A DNA stretch of 29,601 bases from JBDKTK01 sp039680225 (GCA_039680225.1 JBDKTK010000234.1:1-29601); one strand, 5' to 3'; positions 1 to 8,001 are shown, counted from the stretch's first letter. A program made the numbers and translations. Notes: generated from the letters alone by a model not told the origin.

Positions 1-102
1 GACATAGAGATCATTGAAATTCGTCAAGTCCAGGAGTTCGAGGATTTTACTGAAGACGTTCAAAAAGTTGCAGCCGGACATCCGAAGGTGAAAAGTCAAT
101 AG
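1..102 (+). CDS. 3' end of an unknown protein (partial)
   Basis: An open frame runs from the first base to a TAG at 100-102, giving 33 residues that end in GHPKVKSQ. The tail is acidic (several E and D residues around QEFEDF) with a lysine-rich end. Too little is present to name a family. It is the only plus-strand coding signal at this edge, and the 138 bases after it show no gene. An alternative is a chance open frame, since 33 codons without a stop is not decisive. Confidence 0.45.
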   Translation, partial: DIEIIEIRQVQEFEDFTEDVQKVAAGHPKVKSQ

Positions 103-160
103 GCACGAAGAGCTATGGCCCGCGCCCATAAGAATTAGAACGCCCTTTGCCCTGAAAAAG

Positions 161-181
161 GACAGGTGAATTTCACCTGTC
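161..181. repeat. Perfect 10-bp inverted repeat with one-base spacer
   Basis: The arm GACAGGTGAA is followed by a single T and its exact reverse complement. It lies in the spacer between the plus-strand tail gene and the minus-strand acetyltransferase, so it is downstream of both. A one-base loop suits a dimeric protein-binding site or the relic of a mobile-element end better than an RNA hairpin. No T-run follows on either strand, which argues against a factor-independent terminator. Confidence 0.6.
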
Positions 182-240
182 TAATCAGCTTCCTGGATCG
201 CCCGCTGGATCAAATCACTGGGCCAAGTCTGCAAGGTTAG

Positions 241-732
241 TTATTCATTCAAATTATAAGCCATGAAGGTAACACGGAAAGGCAGATGGGGAAATTCTCT
301 GCTTTCTCCCTCGGTAAAGCCGATTCCCTGGTACCAGCTCTTCAATTCGGTTTGTTCCGCGATGATCCCTATATTGACATAACCGGCTCCAAGAAGACCG
401 GCTTCCGACAATACATGATTGACCAGGGCTTTCCCCAAGCCCCTTCGCCTCTGATTGGGAAGCACGGCCAGGCGTTCGAGATAACATACCCCGGGATTTG
501 CCGGTTCAAGGGCAACGCACCCGTTATTATGTCCTTCATTTTCAATAACGAAATAAACAACACCCCTGGCCATATCCTTCTGGACCCACTCGTCCGTGCA
601 ATTTGACGGGTGGCGGGGGGCATTTTCTTTTGTCAGGCCAAAGCGCTCCGCTGCGTCCTGAAACGATCTCCGGATAATCTCCGCCAAAATCCCGATATCT
701 TCTTCTGTGCAGGTGCGTATCTTTGAACCCAT
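241..732 (-). CDS. GNAT family N-acetyltransferase
   Basis: This 163-residue protein has the size and layout of a single GNAT domain, which moves an acetyl group from acetyl-CoA to an amine. The acetyl-CoA-binding motif A is clear near residues 86-107: LERLAVLPNQRRRGLGKALV, with the R/Q-x-x-G-x-G/A pyrophosphate loop as RRGLGKA. The beta strand before it (YLERLAVLP) and the C-terminal WYQGIGFTEGE, the usual Y-x-x-x-GF segment, are also present. The ATG is preceded by a weak GGGG about 10 bases upstream. It is a single gene facing a DUF3788-like gene in the same orientation. The substrate cannot be inferred; the family includes ribosomal-protein, antibiotic and small-molecule acetyltransferases. 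Confidence 0.88.
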   Translation of the reverse strand: MGSKIRTCTEEDIGILAEIIRRSFQDAAERFGLTKENAPRHPSNCTDEWVQKDMARGVVYFVIENEGHNNGCVALEPANPGVCYLERLAVLPNQRRRGLGKALVNHVLSEAGLLGAGYVNIGIIAEQTELKSWYQGIGFTEGESREFPHLPFRVTFMAYNLNE

Positions 733-845
733 CTTTTAACATCCCCGCTTTATTGGATGATATTAGACAGCAGGTTTGAAAACAGGGGTGCGGCATTTTT
801 TGTCACCGGCCCTTGTCTCGTTTAAGGTCTTGACGGCAGCCCCAA

Positions 846-1346
846 TTAATCCTTATCAGCCTGACGGCTTTTCCGCGGCCGGGTCCCGGCTGCAACTCTT
901 TCGTGATTCTTTGGCCTCCGTTTCACCGCCAGAAGCCGCATTACATCTTCTACAATCTTATCGGCGGCGATTGTGAGGAGCAGCCATTTTCCGTCGTGGT
1001 ATGTTGCAGCCTCATCGTATTCCTTCCGGGTATGTTGCGACAGGCTGAGTCTTATGGCTTCCACCTTTGCCCGTTCTTGCGCTCCGAAAACAATCAGCAA
1101 TGCAAAACGATCCCTCTCGGGAATCAACGTGCAAAATGATTTGTTTTTTTTATATCTTAAAGACCACCCATGTTTCCTGCCGCCAAAGAGCCACTCCGGG
1201 GTAAAAACATCCGGGTAGCTTTGCTCGATGAGGCGCATTACATGCTTCCAGTATTTATGGGCCTTTTCACCAATCCATTCCCCGACCTCGGAATCATCCG
1301 GCGGGTTATCACGTTGCGTCATCCGGATGCCGGGGGATTCGTTCAT
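846..1346 (-). CDS. DUF3788-like protein
   Basis: The protein of about 166 residues has the sequence style of the DUF3788 family: a WGLRYK-like segment (HGWSLRYKKNKSFCTLIP) followed by a strand with an IVFGAQER core and a late helix with KIVEDVMRLL. DUF3788 proteins are small and cytoplasmic with no established biochemical role. I chose the ATG at 1344-1346 because AAGGAAG sits four bases upstream. A longer reading from an ATG at 1373 adds nine residues but would place that Shine-Dalgarno inside the coding region, and the upstream ATG has no good site of its own. The basic C-terminus (KRRPKNHERVAAGTRPRKSRQADKD) may contact nucleic acid, but that is a guess. Confidence 0.75.
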   Translation of the reverse strand: MNESPGIRMTQRDNPPDDSEVGEWIGEKAHKYWKHVMRLIEQSYPDVFTPEWLFGGRKHGWSLRYKKNKSFCTLIPERDRFALLIVFGAQERAKVEAIRLSLSQHTRKEYDEAATYHDGKWLLLTIAADKIVEDVMRLLAVKRRPKNHERVAAGTRPRKSRQADKD

Positions 1347-1484
1347 TTTTCTTCCTTTTCCATAAGGCTTCATTTGCCTTGTCAGGCCTTTTGCATCAGA
1401 TAGGATACATCTCCGCAGCTCTCTTCAGAGCAGTCAAAGATTCGTATTTCCTCTAATCCGGTACCTTTTCAGCTGCAAAACCCC

Positions 1485-2624
1485 TTAGCGCCGCAGATTG
1501 GTATGGATGATCTTGGCCGTTTCGAAGCCGTTAAAAGTTGTCGAAGAGGCAATGCTGTATGCGCCGATATTTTCCGTCAGCAGACAATCCCCGATCTCGA
1601 GGTTTCCCGGAAGCTGAACGGAAACAGATATCTTGTCAAAACTGTCGCAGGTTTGTCCGACCACGGCGCATACCTCTTTTTCGCCGTTCCTGAATGCGGT
1701 AAAGTTGGGAAGCCAATGATCGAAGACCACGCCGGAAAAGGTGTGATAAACGCCGTCATTTATGTAATAGAAGATCTTCCCGTCTCTCCTCGATTTGCCG
1801 ATGATTTCGGTGACGAGCTGCGCCGCGGTGGCGACGATGAATCTTCCGGGTTCCGCCAAAATCTCGATGTCTGCGGGGAAGAGCCTTTTGCATTCGGAAT
1901 TGATGAGTTTTGCCAGCTTCTCAAATTCGGGGACCTGGGCATCGTAGGGCACGGGAAACCCGCCGCCGATGTCTATGATCTTCAGGCCGTATCCCTTTGC
2001 CCTGGCATCATTCATTATTTCGGATGTGATGGCCAGCGCGGCCGCATAATTGTCGAAGTTCGTGCACTGGCTTCCCACATGAAAGCTCAATCCCTCAACC
2101 ACGAGACCCAGATCGTGCGCCTGGCGGATAAGCTGGGCGGCATCCCCGGGCTCAGCCCCGAATTTCGAGCTCATCTCGACCTGCGAGCCCGTATCCGGCA
2201 CCTTGAGCCTCAGGACCAGGCCGGCGCTGTCGCAGCAGGCTTTTATTTTCTTCAATTCATCGCTGTTGTCGAAGGTGACAAGGGGCCGGTATCTCTTTAT
2301 CCTGCTCAGGGTATCTTTGTCTTTGATGGTATTGGAGAATATGATCTTGTCCCAGATGAAAAAGTCCTTATCTTCTTCTTCGAAATGCTGGATATATTCG
2401 TAAATCTGCATGAACTCATTGTAGGAAGCGACGTCAAAACTGGACCCCTCGAGGAAAAGTGTCTTGATGATCTCCGGATGGGTATTGGCCTTTACCGCAT
2501 AATAGCATTGGACCCTCGGCAGGTTTTTCTTGAACGTCCGGTAATTGGACCTCAGCTTGTTATGGTCCAGGATGAACAGGGGCGTGCCGTGCTGTTCCAC
2601 CAGCTTGGCGAGCTGCTTTTTCAT
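1485..2624 (-). CDS. Ornithine (or lysine/ornithine) decarboxylase, fold-type III PLP enzyme
   Basis: This 379-residue protein is a eukaryotic-type (alanine-racemase fold) decarboxylase that would convert ornithine to putrescine. Visible landmarks are the PLP-lysine motif YYAVKAN (K45), FHVGSQ at 181-186, the glycine loop DIGGGFP (GGG 220-222), EPGR at 258-261, FDHW with D302, and the catalytic QTCDSFD with C326 and D327. The two aspartates correspond to the residues that hold the distal amine in known ornithine decarboxylases, which favours ornithine over diaminopimelate or carboxynorspermidine. Length fits the family. It starts 30 bases after the deoxyhypusine-synthase-like gene in the same direction, so the two are probably co-transcribed. 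Lysine activity is possible. Confidence in the fold is very high; substrate is inferred. Confidence 0.92.
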   Translation of the reverse strand: MKKQLAKLVEQHGTPLFILDHNKLRSNYRTFKKNLPRVQCYYAVKANTHPEIIKTLFLEGSSFDVASYNEFMQIYEYIQHFEEEDKDFFIWDKIIFSNTIKDKDTLSRIKRYRPLVTFDNSDELKKIKACCDSAGLVLRLKVPDTGSQVEMSSKFGAEPGDAAQLIRQAHDLGLVVEGLSFHVGSQCTNFDNYAAALAITSEIMNDARAKGYGLKIIDIGGGFPVPYDAQVPEFEKLAKLINSECKRLFPADIEILAEPGRFIVATAAQLVTEIIGKSRRDGKIFYYINDGVYHTFSGVVFDHWLPNFTAFRNGEKEVCAVVGQTCDSFDKISVSVQLPGNLEIGDCLLTENIGAYSIASSTTFNGFETAKIIHTNLRR

Positions 2625-2654
2625 TTTCGTTTTTCCGCTTCCGCCTTTCTCTAT

Positions 2655-3839
2655 TTATCGGGGGAGCTTTTTCATAAGTGTTTTCAGATAAGCCACTTCC
2701 TTGTTGTTTTCGAGATAGGAGGCCCCCAGTTTTTCGCGCAGTTCCTTCCCCCGGTGATAGAGCCGTTTCTGTTTTTTGGGCTTGGTCGTATGCCTGACAT
2801 AGGCAACCATCAGCGGCAGGGCCACCGTCACATCGAGATAGGCCGTGACGGTTTCGTCCAGCTTGGTCGGGTCGATCTTGCCCCAGCTTGCCGCCTCACT
2901 GGGCGGGGCCCCCGATAATCCTCCCGTATCCGGCCTGGCATCGGTTATATTAATGTCGTAATCCTGTCCCACTTCAGGGATCATCAGGACTTCCTGGATC
3001 TGCGGTTCGGTCTGGAGCATGAAGTTTTTCGGGCTGCCGCCGCCGATCAGGATGACGCCGGTCTTTCCCTTTTCATATCTCTTCGCATTCAGGATGATGG
3101 CGGTGGAATCGTTGACATCGATGCTCGGATTGATTTTGAGTTTGAATGAATCCTGCAGCCCGGCACTCTCTGCCAGAAGCTCCAGGCCGGCGACGTTCAT
3201 GCCGATAGTGGAATCGCCCGGAGAGGATGTGAAAACGGGAATGCCGTTTCGATAAGCGGCCGCAAGAATACTTACTTCTCCCAGCTTGTTTTTCTTTTCA
3301 TAGGCATCCATGATTTTGCCCAGGCAGTAGTAGAATTCACGGGTCCCCATCTCCCTCTGAAACTCTGGCATCAGGAGTATTTTTCTCAACTGGCGGTCCG
3401 TCTCCATCAGCACGTCTTCATAATCGAACAGGATATCGTAGATCCTGGTCACGCCCTTGTCCCGCAGGTCAACATCATCGACCTGATGGGACCCTCGAAA
3501 CATCGGCAGGTTGAACGCATAATGCATGTCGTGGTACATGTTGGCGCCTGTCGCGGTCATCCAGTCCACAAAACCGTGATTCATCAATGGGATGACAGCC
3601 GAGGGCCCCAGACCTGCCGGGGTCAGCGCTCCGGCCAGGCTTAACCCAACCGTGACATCCCTTTTGGAATATCTGTCTCTGAGCAGATGACAGGCGGCCC
3701 TTAATCTGCCTCCGTTGTAGGCATCCATGTTGTCGATCAATTGGACGATATCCGTCTTGGCCGAGATCGGTTTGGGAAGAATCCTTTTGCCGGACAGGTA
3801 TTTCATTTTCCCGGGGCATTCAGCTTTTCTCTTCTTCAT
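2655..3839 (-). CDS. Deoxyhypusine synthase family protein, probable homospermidine/polyamine synthase
   Basis: The 394-residue product matches the deoxyhypusine synthase family along its length: N-terminal VGLSLAGALTPAGLG, the ATGANMYHD segment near 96-104, TSSPGDSTIG near 204-213, GGGSPKNFM near 267-274, and EAASWGKI with the active-site lysine at K321. The eukaryotic enzyme uses NAD to transfer an aminobutyl group from spermidine to eIF5A. Bacteria have no eIF5A, and plant homospermidine synthases arose from this family, so a small-molecule aminobutyl transfer onto putrescine is the best guess. The neighbouring ornithine decarboxylase, 30 bases downstream, would provide putrescine. The ATG has AAAGG about 9 bases upstream. 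Family call is strong, exact product is inferred. Confidence 0.9.
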   Translation of the reverse strand: MKKRKAECPGKMKYLSGKRILPKPISAKTDIVQLIDNMDAYNGGRLRAACHLLRDRYSKRDVTVGLSLAGALTPAGLGPSAVIPLMNHGFVDWMTATGANMYHDMHYAFNLPMFRGSHQVDDVDLRDKGVTRIYDILFDYEDVLMETDRQLRKILLMPEFQREMGTREFYYCLGKIMDAYEKKNKLGEVSILAAAYRNGIPVFTSSPGDSTIGMNVAGLELLAESAGLQDSFKLKINPSIDVNDSTAIILNAKRYEKGKTGVILIGGGSPKNFMLQTEPQIQEVLMIPEVGQDYDINITDARPDTGGLSGAPPSEAASWGKIDPTKLDETVTAYLDVTVALPLMVAYVRHTTKPKKQKRLYHRGKELREKLGASYLENNKEVAYLKTLMKKLPR

Positions 3840-4146
3840 CTTTTTCGCCTTTCAAAAGGAAGCTTTTCGGCTTTCCTGTTTCTTTATGGGGAGTGGCTTT
3901 TTCGGCGTTATTCTATGATTTCACACCTTTGTCAACACAAAAGAAAGCCGTGCCGGAAGAGAAGACAGAAGCCGCAATTTGATCACAGGGGAAAACGGAT
4001 CAAGCGCTATTGAAGCTTGGCCAGGGTTATCGGGGTGTGGTTTAAACTGTTGGAATATCCGATTGTTCCCGGTACATTCGATAATATGGAAATTCGACAT
4101 AACTTGTTATAAAAGATGAAATGAAATCAGATCGGAGGAAGCAATA
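3840..4146. other. Divergent intergenic region
   Basis: This spacer of 307 bases separates the divergently transcribed polyamine operon and the FMN reductase gene, so it must hold promoters for both. It becomes AT-rich over the last 80 bases before the reductase. I saw no convincing paired -35/-10 boxes with correct spacing, no strong hairpin and no conserved gene. A GGAGGAAG Shine-Dalgarno ends the region before the reductase ATG. Confidence 0.5.
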
Positions 4147-4713
4147 ATGACAAAAAAGGTCCTGGTGATTTTGGGCAGTCCCAGAAAGAAAGGAAACAGC
4201 GCCATACTTGCGGACCGGATCGCCAAGGGGGCTGCTGCTGAAAGCGCGAAGGTCGAGACCGTTTACCTGAATGGAAGTAAGATTTCACCTTGCCAGGCCT
4301 GCATGAATTGCCAGAAGAAGCGCAGCACGGGATGCGCCATCCGGGACGATATGCAGGATATCTACCCGAAGCTCATTGAAGCAGACGCCTGGGTGATCGC
4401 CAGTCCCGTCTACTGGTTCACAATGTCCGCCCAGACTAAAATCTTCATGGACCGCTGCTTTGCCCTTCCCGCATATGGAAAAGATCCTTTCAGCGGCAAG
4501 CGGATTGCGATTGCCATGACCTACGGCGGTGAAGATGTGTTCGATTCCGGATGCGTCAACGCCTTGCGAACCTTCCAGGATGCCTTCAGATATACCGAAT
4601 CCCCGATTATCGGAATGGTTTACGGCAGCGCCATGGATGCCGGTGCGATAAAATCGAACAAAAACCTCCTGAAGGAAGCTTTCGATCTGGGCAGAAGACT
4701 GATAGCTGAATAA
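4147..4713 (+). CDS. Iron-sulfur flavoprotein-like NAD(P)H-dependent FMN reductase
   Basis: The 188-residue product has a flavodoxin-like fold start (KKVLVILGSPRKKGNSAIL, the FMN phosphate loop GSPRKKGNS) and the ASPVYWFTMSAQTKIFMDR segment typical of the FMN_red family. A compact cysteine cluster at C49, C52, C55 and C63 (CX2CX2CX7C) resembles that of the iron-sulfur flavoproteins of anaerobes, which bind a 4Fe-4S cluster next to FMN and shuttle electrons. The spacing to the last cysteine is slightly longer than in the archetype. The ATG has GGAGGAAG 6-7 bases upstream. It stands alone, divergent from the polyamine operon. A role in oxidative-stress or quinone reduction is plausible but unproven. 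Confidence 0.88.
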   Translation: MTKKVLVILGSPRKKGNSAILADRIAKGAAAESAKVETVYLNGSKISPCQACMNCQKKRSTGCAIRDDMQDIYPKLIEADAWVIASPVYWFTMSAQTKIFMDRCFALPAYGKDPFSGKRIAIAMTYGGEDVFDSGCVNALRTFQDAFRYTESPIIGMVYGSAMDAGAIKSNKNLLKEAFDLGRRLIAE

Positions 4714-4887
4714 TTCCTGAACGGCAAGTCCTCGAGGCCGGCTGCGAAGACGTTCATGGTCCATCAAAGCCCGACTCGGACCGTGATAACGCGTTTGTTT
4801 TTGACGGCACTGCGGTCAGAATAGGGTGGCAGACCTTTTTTATTTTCCGTCTTGGACGATCAGGATCTGATCTCGGGTGCGGATGAC

Positions 4888-5925
4888 TTATATCTGCACT
4901 GACACCCCTTTTAAAAGGCTGATTTCGTCCAGGGCCATGCCGGCGCCTTTGGCGACGGCAGACAAGGGGTCTTTGGCCACCATTACCGGGAGGCTGGTTT
5001 CCTCCTGCAGAAGTATATCGAGGTTCCTCAGCAACGCCCCTCCGCCCGTGAGGACTATTCCCCTGTCCACGATGTCCGCGGCCAGTTCCGGGGGGCACTG
5101 TTCGAGCGCGTCTTTTATCGTATCGACGATTACGCTGACCGGCTCGGATATAGCCTCCCTTACCTCCTCCGAGTCGATTTCAATCGTCTTGGGGATGCCT
5201 GAAATCATATCCCTTCCCTTCACTTGAAAAGTCATGATCTCGCTGTCGGGATGGACGCACCCGATTGATATCTTTATTGCCTCCCCTGTCATTTCGCCGA
5301 TCAGGAGGCTGTACTTTCTCTTGATATGCTGGACAATCGCATCGTCCATCTTGTCCCCGGCAACCCGGACGGAGCGGGAATAGACAATGCCTGAGAGGGC
5401 AATGACGGCGACTTCGGTTGTGCCTCCGCCGATGTCCACGACCATGGAGCTGACCGGCTCGGTGATGGGCAGTCCCGCCCCGATAGCGGCGGCTATGGGC
5501 TCTTCAATCAGGTAAACCTCCCTGGCCCCCGCCGATGCAGCGGTCTCTTTAACGGCCCTTTTTTCCACCTGGGTGATCCCCGAGGGGACGGAAATGATTA
5601 TCCTTGGCCTTACCAGCTTCCGCCTGTTATGGACGCGCAAGATGAAATTCCGCAGCATTGCTTCCGCAATTTCAAAATCGGCTATGACGCCATCCCGCAT
5701 CGGCCTTACTGCGACAATGTTGGCGGGCGTCCTGCCGAGCATGCGCTTGGCTTCCATGCCGACCGCAAGGACTTTCTGAACTCCCCTGAAATCCCTGTGG
5801 ACCGCGACAACCGAGGACTCGCTCAGCACTATCCCCTTGCCTTTAACATACACCAGGGTATTGGCGGTACCGAGGTCTATTGCCAGATCGTTGGAAAATT
5901 TCCCTAAAATATAATCAAAAGGCAT
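4888..5925 (-). CDS. mreB: Rod shape-determining protein MreB (actin-like)
   Basis: This is a full-length bacterial actin homologue of 345 residues. It forms membrane-associated filaments that guide lateral cell-wall synthesis. The phosphate-1 loop DLGTANT (17-23), the phosphate-2 motif VVDIGGGTTEVAVI, the RSVRVAGDKMDDAI segment and the adenosine motif GIVLTGGGALLRNLD are intact, so ATP binding should be normal. The start is well supported by AGGAGG seven bases before the ATG. The N-terminal MPFDYILGKFSNDLAI fits the family. MreC, MreD, PBP2 and RodA are not beside it, although they often follow mreB, so it may be a separated or second copy. Confidence 0.96.
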   Translation of the reverse strand: MPFDYILGKFSNDLAIDLGTANTLVYVKGKGIVLSESSVVAVHRDFRGVQKVLAVGMEAKRMLGRTPANIVAVRPMRDGVIADFEIAEAMLRNFILRVHNRRKLVRPRIIISVPSGITQVEKRAVKETAASAGAREVYLIEEPIAAAIGAGLPITEPVSSMVVDIGGGTTEVAVIALSGIVYSRSVRVAGDKMDDAIVQHIKRKYSLLIGEMTGEAIKISIGCVHPDSEIMTFQVKGRDMISGIPKTIEIDSEEVREAISEPVSVIVDTIKDALEQCPPELAADIVDRGIVLTGGGALLRNLDILLQEETSLPVMVAKDPLSAVAKGAGMALDEISLLKGVSVQI

Positions 5926-6051
5926 ACCACCCCTCCTATTTTGTAAAGCAGAGTTGATTCCGGTCAGGCTGTGGACCGGCTTACAGTATTTCGAGAAGGT
6001 GAGTGGAATGAACAGGAAAATCTTAGACGAGTATGAGATTTCAAATTAAAT

Positions 6052-6070
6052 ACTCTGCAAAAAGCAGAGT
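6052..6070 (-). terminator. Stem-loop, possible terminator of the radical SAM gene
   Basis: ACTCTGC and GCAGAGT form a perfect 7-bp stem around a 5-base A loop (U loop on the minus strand). On the minus strand it is followed by ATTTAATTT, a weak U-rich tract. It sits about 180 bases beyond the stop of the radical SAM gene and ahead of mreB, where a terminator would be expected. The stem is short and the tract broken, so this could also be an operator. Confidence 0.35.
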
Positions 6071-6177
6071 CTCTATATCAGGTCGGCAAAGGATTTGGAA
6101 GGAAAATGTATGAGCAAAACATTACTTTTTTGCAATGATTTTATTTCGCCTTTAATCCGGGAATAATCGGGAATAAT

Positions 6178-6215
6178 CCGGGGACATCATACCGGTTTTT
6201 TCACTTTGTCCCCGG
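6178..6215. repeat. Inverted repeat, REP-like or mobile-element end
   Basis: CCGGGGACA at 6178-6186 pairs with TGTCCCCGG at 6207-6215 across a 20-base spacer that includes a run of T. GGGGACA-type ends are, from general familiarity, common in REP-like repeats and relics of REP-associated (RAYT/IS200-like) transposases in deltaproteobacterial genomes. No transposase frame is present here, so at most a solitary end or miniature element remains. It lies 35 bases past the radical SAM stop codon and could also act as a transcript-end hairpin. Confidence 0.5.
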
Positions 6216-6250
6216 GTTATGCCCGTTGTGAGTTATGGCCCTTCCTGCGG

Positions 6251-7558
6251 CTATAAGCGGCAGCCTTCCTCAAAGTAGCGGGCGTTCATCCTTCTTCCAA
6301 TATTCATGGCAGCCGTATGGAATTTGTCGCGCTTGGTCGCAAATGACCTCCTGGCGATTGAGCTCAGGGAATAGAACGCGCGATATGAACGGATGTAGCC
6401 CTCCATGAGCTCCTTCTTGGACATATGGGCCGGGTTGATGACCACGTGATTGGCGTCATAACGAGACCAGTTGAAGTGCTCGATGCGGTTCTGCTCTTTC
6501 ATGTCGTCGAAGAGCCTGGTACCGGGCAGGGGCGTCAGGATGTAAAAATTCGCGCACTCCAGTTGATTTTCGATGCAGAAATCCACAGTGCGGGCAAAGA
6601 CGTCCGGACCGTCGTTTTCGAGCCCGAACATGAACGACCCCAGGATCTTGATCCCTGAATTGTGGATGGTGGAAATGGACTGCTTGTATTCCGGCGCCTT
6701 GTTGAGCCTCGACTTGCCCAGGCTCTTGAGGTTGTCAACGCTCGTCGTCTCAAAGCCCATGAAGAGCCACTTGCAGCCGCTGCGCGCAGCGAGGTCCAGC
6801 AGCTCCGGGTCGCGCGCCAGCCTCAGGTCCCCCTGCCCGACCCACCTTCGTTTGAGGGATATCATGGCCCGGAAAAGCTCCTTCGAGCGCGACGAATGCC
6901 CGAACATGTTATCGTCGATGAACAGCAGGTTGCCGGAAGGCAGGGACTTGATTTCCTCGATGACCTCCTCGACGGGGCGGAACCGGAACTGGGACCCCCA
7001 GAACTCGGTGACAGCACAGTAATTGCATTTATTGGGGCAGCCGCGGGAAGTTTCGACTATGTTCGGGAAAGTGTAGGCGCCGGGTTTCAACAGATCGAGC
7101 CGGGGCCGGGGGAGACCTCTGAGGTCGTGCAGCTTTGCCGCACGATAGCTCGCCTTCATCCTCCCCGCGAGAAAATCATCCAGCAGGTCGTTCCAGGCGT
7201 ACTCGGCTTCGCCGATCACGATGGCATCGGCGTGGGCCAGCGCCTCTTCCTGCAAAAAGAAAACGTGCATGCCGCCGAGAACGACCTTCACGCCCCTGGA
7301 GCGCAGACTGTCGGCGATCTCGTAGCCGCGAAGGGCGGTGCTTGTCATGAGGGAGATTCCGACGAGGTCTGCTTCGAGGACCCCGACTTCGATATCCTGG
7401 ATATTTTCGTCCAGAATGCGGACTTCGAACCGGTCGTCGGCATGGGCGGCAAGGATGGGGAGATTCAATTGGGCTACAGACGATTTCTTTCGCCGTCTGG
7501 AGATAAGGCGATCCTTGTCGGGTGCGGGATGGATCAGAACCAGTCTTGGTTTTGTCAT
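6251..7558 (-). CDS. B12-binding domain radical SAM protein
   Basis: The product of about 435 residues begins with a Rossmann-type cobalamin-binding-like domain (MTKPRLVLIHP, then ADLVGISLMTSTALRGYEIA and VKVVLGGMHV) but lacks a DxHxxG cobalamin-ligand motif. The radical SAM core follows, with the cluster motif CPNKCNYC (C174, C178, C181), SRGCP before it and LLFIDDNMF and MGFETTS further on. Such enzymes cleave S-adenosylmethionine to start radical chemistry, often methylation or rearrangement of lipids, hopanoids or cofactors. I chose the ATG at 7556-7558 because AGGTGG lies five bases upstream and the domain starts there; a longer TTG start at 7621 lacks a ribosome site. It is a lone gene, so no substrate can be inferred. 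Confidence 0.88.
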   Translation of the reverse strand: MTKPRLVLIHPAPDKDRLISRRRKKSSVAQLNLPILAAHADDRFEVRILDENIQDIEVGVLEADLVGISLMTSTALRGYEIADSLRSRGVKVVLGGMHVFFLQEEALAHADAIVIGEAEYAWNDLLDDFLAGRMKASYRAAKLHDLRGLPRPRLDLLKPGAYTFPNIVETSRGCPNKCNYCAVTEFWGSQFRFRPVEEVIEEIKSLPSGNLLFIDDNMFGHSSRSKELFRAMISLKRRWVGQGDLRLARDPELLDLAARSGCKWLFMGFETTSVDNLKSLGKSRLNKAPEYKQSISTIHNSGIKILGSFMFGLENDGPDVFARTVDFCIENQLECANFYILTPLPGTRLFDDMKEQNRIEHFNWSRYDANHVVINPAHMSKKELMEGYIRSYRAFYSLSSIARRSFATKRDKFHTAAMNIGRRMNARYFEEGCRL

Positions 7559-7942
7559 TCCAGCCACCTGACGGAATAATGATTCATCGGCCATTGTCCG
7601 GCCATTCCAGCCGGTGCACAAGTCGCCGCCGGCGTGATGAGCAGCTTTATTCGAGTTTTCATTATTTATCCTTTCGCCGGTTGTTGTACTATCGTTACTG
7701 CTGTTTGTCGATTAAAGATTCGGCGCCTCCGGCCCAAAGCTCCAGGAATTGGCGTCCGGTATTATCAATATGCGGGGGCGGACAGTTGTATAGTCCGCAA
7801 TGCAGGAATAAAGGCAAGTCTCCGCGGTAATTGAATAATCGAAGGCAGTTCCCTTTCAGTAAGCGCCGGACATTATAGCCTGATAGCCTGCCGGAGGGCC
7901 CCAATTCCGGTTTTTTGGCCGTTTGTAAAACTTTTGTAAATA
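7559..7942. other. Divergent intergenic region ahead of the T6SS plus-strand operon
   Basis: These 384 bases separate the radical SAM gene from the divergent spike-module operon. Apart from the AGGTGG ribosome site at 7564-7569 and two copies of TTTGTAAA at 7922-7929 and 7933-7940 beside the downstream promoter, I see no gene, hairpin or repeat. If the radical SAM protein starts at the TTG at 7621 the first 63 bases would be coding. Confidence 0.5.
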
Positions 7943-7971
7943 TTGACATCCAGCTTGCCGTGAAATAGTAT
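7943..7971 (+). promoter_or_regulatory. Near-consensus sigma-70 promoter of the spike-PAAR-methyltransferase operon
   Basis: TTGACA at 7943-7948 is a perfect -35 box; 17 bases later TAGTAT at 7966-7971 matches five of six -10 bases. Two direct copies of TTTGTAAA (7922-7929, 7933-7940, one helical turn apart) abut the -35 box and could be a regulator site or an UP-like element. The start of translation, 8002, follows after AAGGAGGG. Sequence fit is strong; activity is untested. Confidence 0.75.
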
Positions 7972-8001
7972 GTTGGCCCGATTGCAGGTAAGGAGGGATA
8001 A

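Larger units (their letters stand above)
5926..6250. other. Intergenic region between radical SAM gene and mreB
   Basis: This region of 325 bases lies upstream of mreB and downstream of the radical SAM gene, both on the minus strand. It holds a short stem-loop at 6052-6070, a doubled GGGAATAATC near 6160-6177 and a 9-bp inverted repeat at 6178-6215. The mreB promoter should lie here too, but I could not pick convincing boxes. No gene is visible. Confidence 0.55.

Noticed and set aside
1503..2918. Long plus-strand open frame (471 codons) opposite the polyamine operon
   Set aside because: It is antisense to two well-recognised enzymes and resembles no protein family; GC-rich shadow frame.
2655..3839. 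True deoxyhypusine synthase acting on eIF5A
   Set aside because: Bacterial gene context and absence of eIF5A in bacteria make a small-molecule substrate more likely.
4858..4872. Short palindrome GATCAG-GAT-CTGATC between the FMN reductase and mreB
   Set aside because: Only 6-bp arms and no T-run in the correct place on either strand; not supported as a terminator.
6251..7621. Radical SAM protein from the TTG at 7621
   Set aside because: No ribosome site precedes it, while the ATG at 7558 has AGGTGG at proper spacing and starts at the domain edge.
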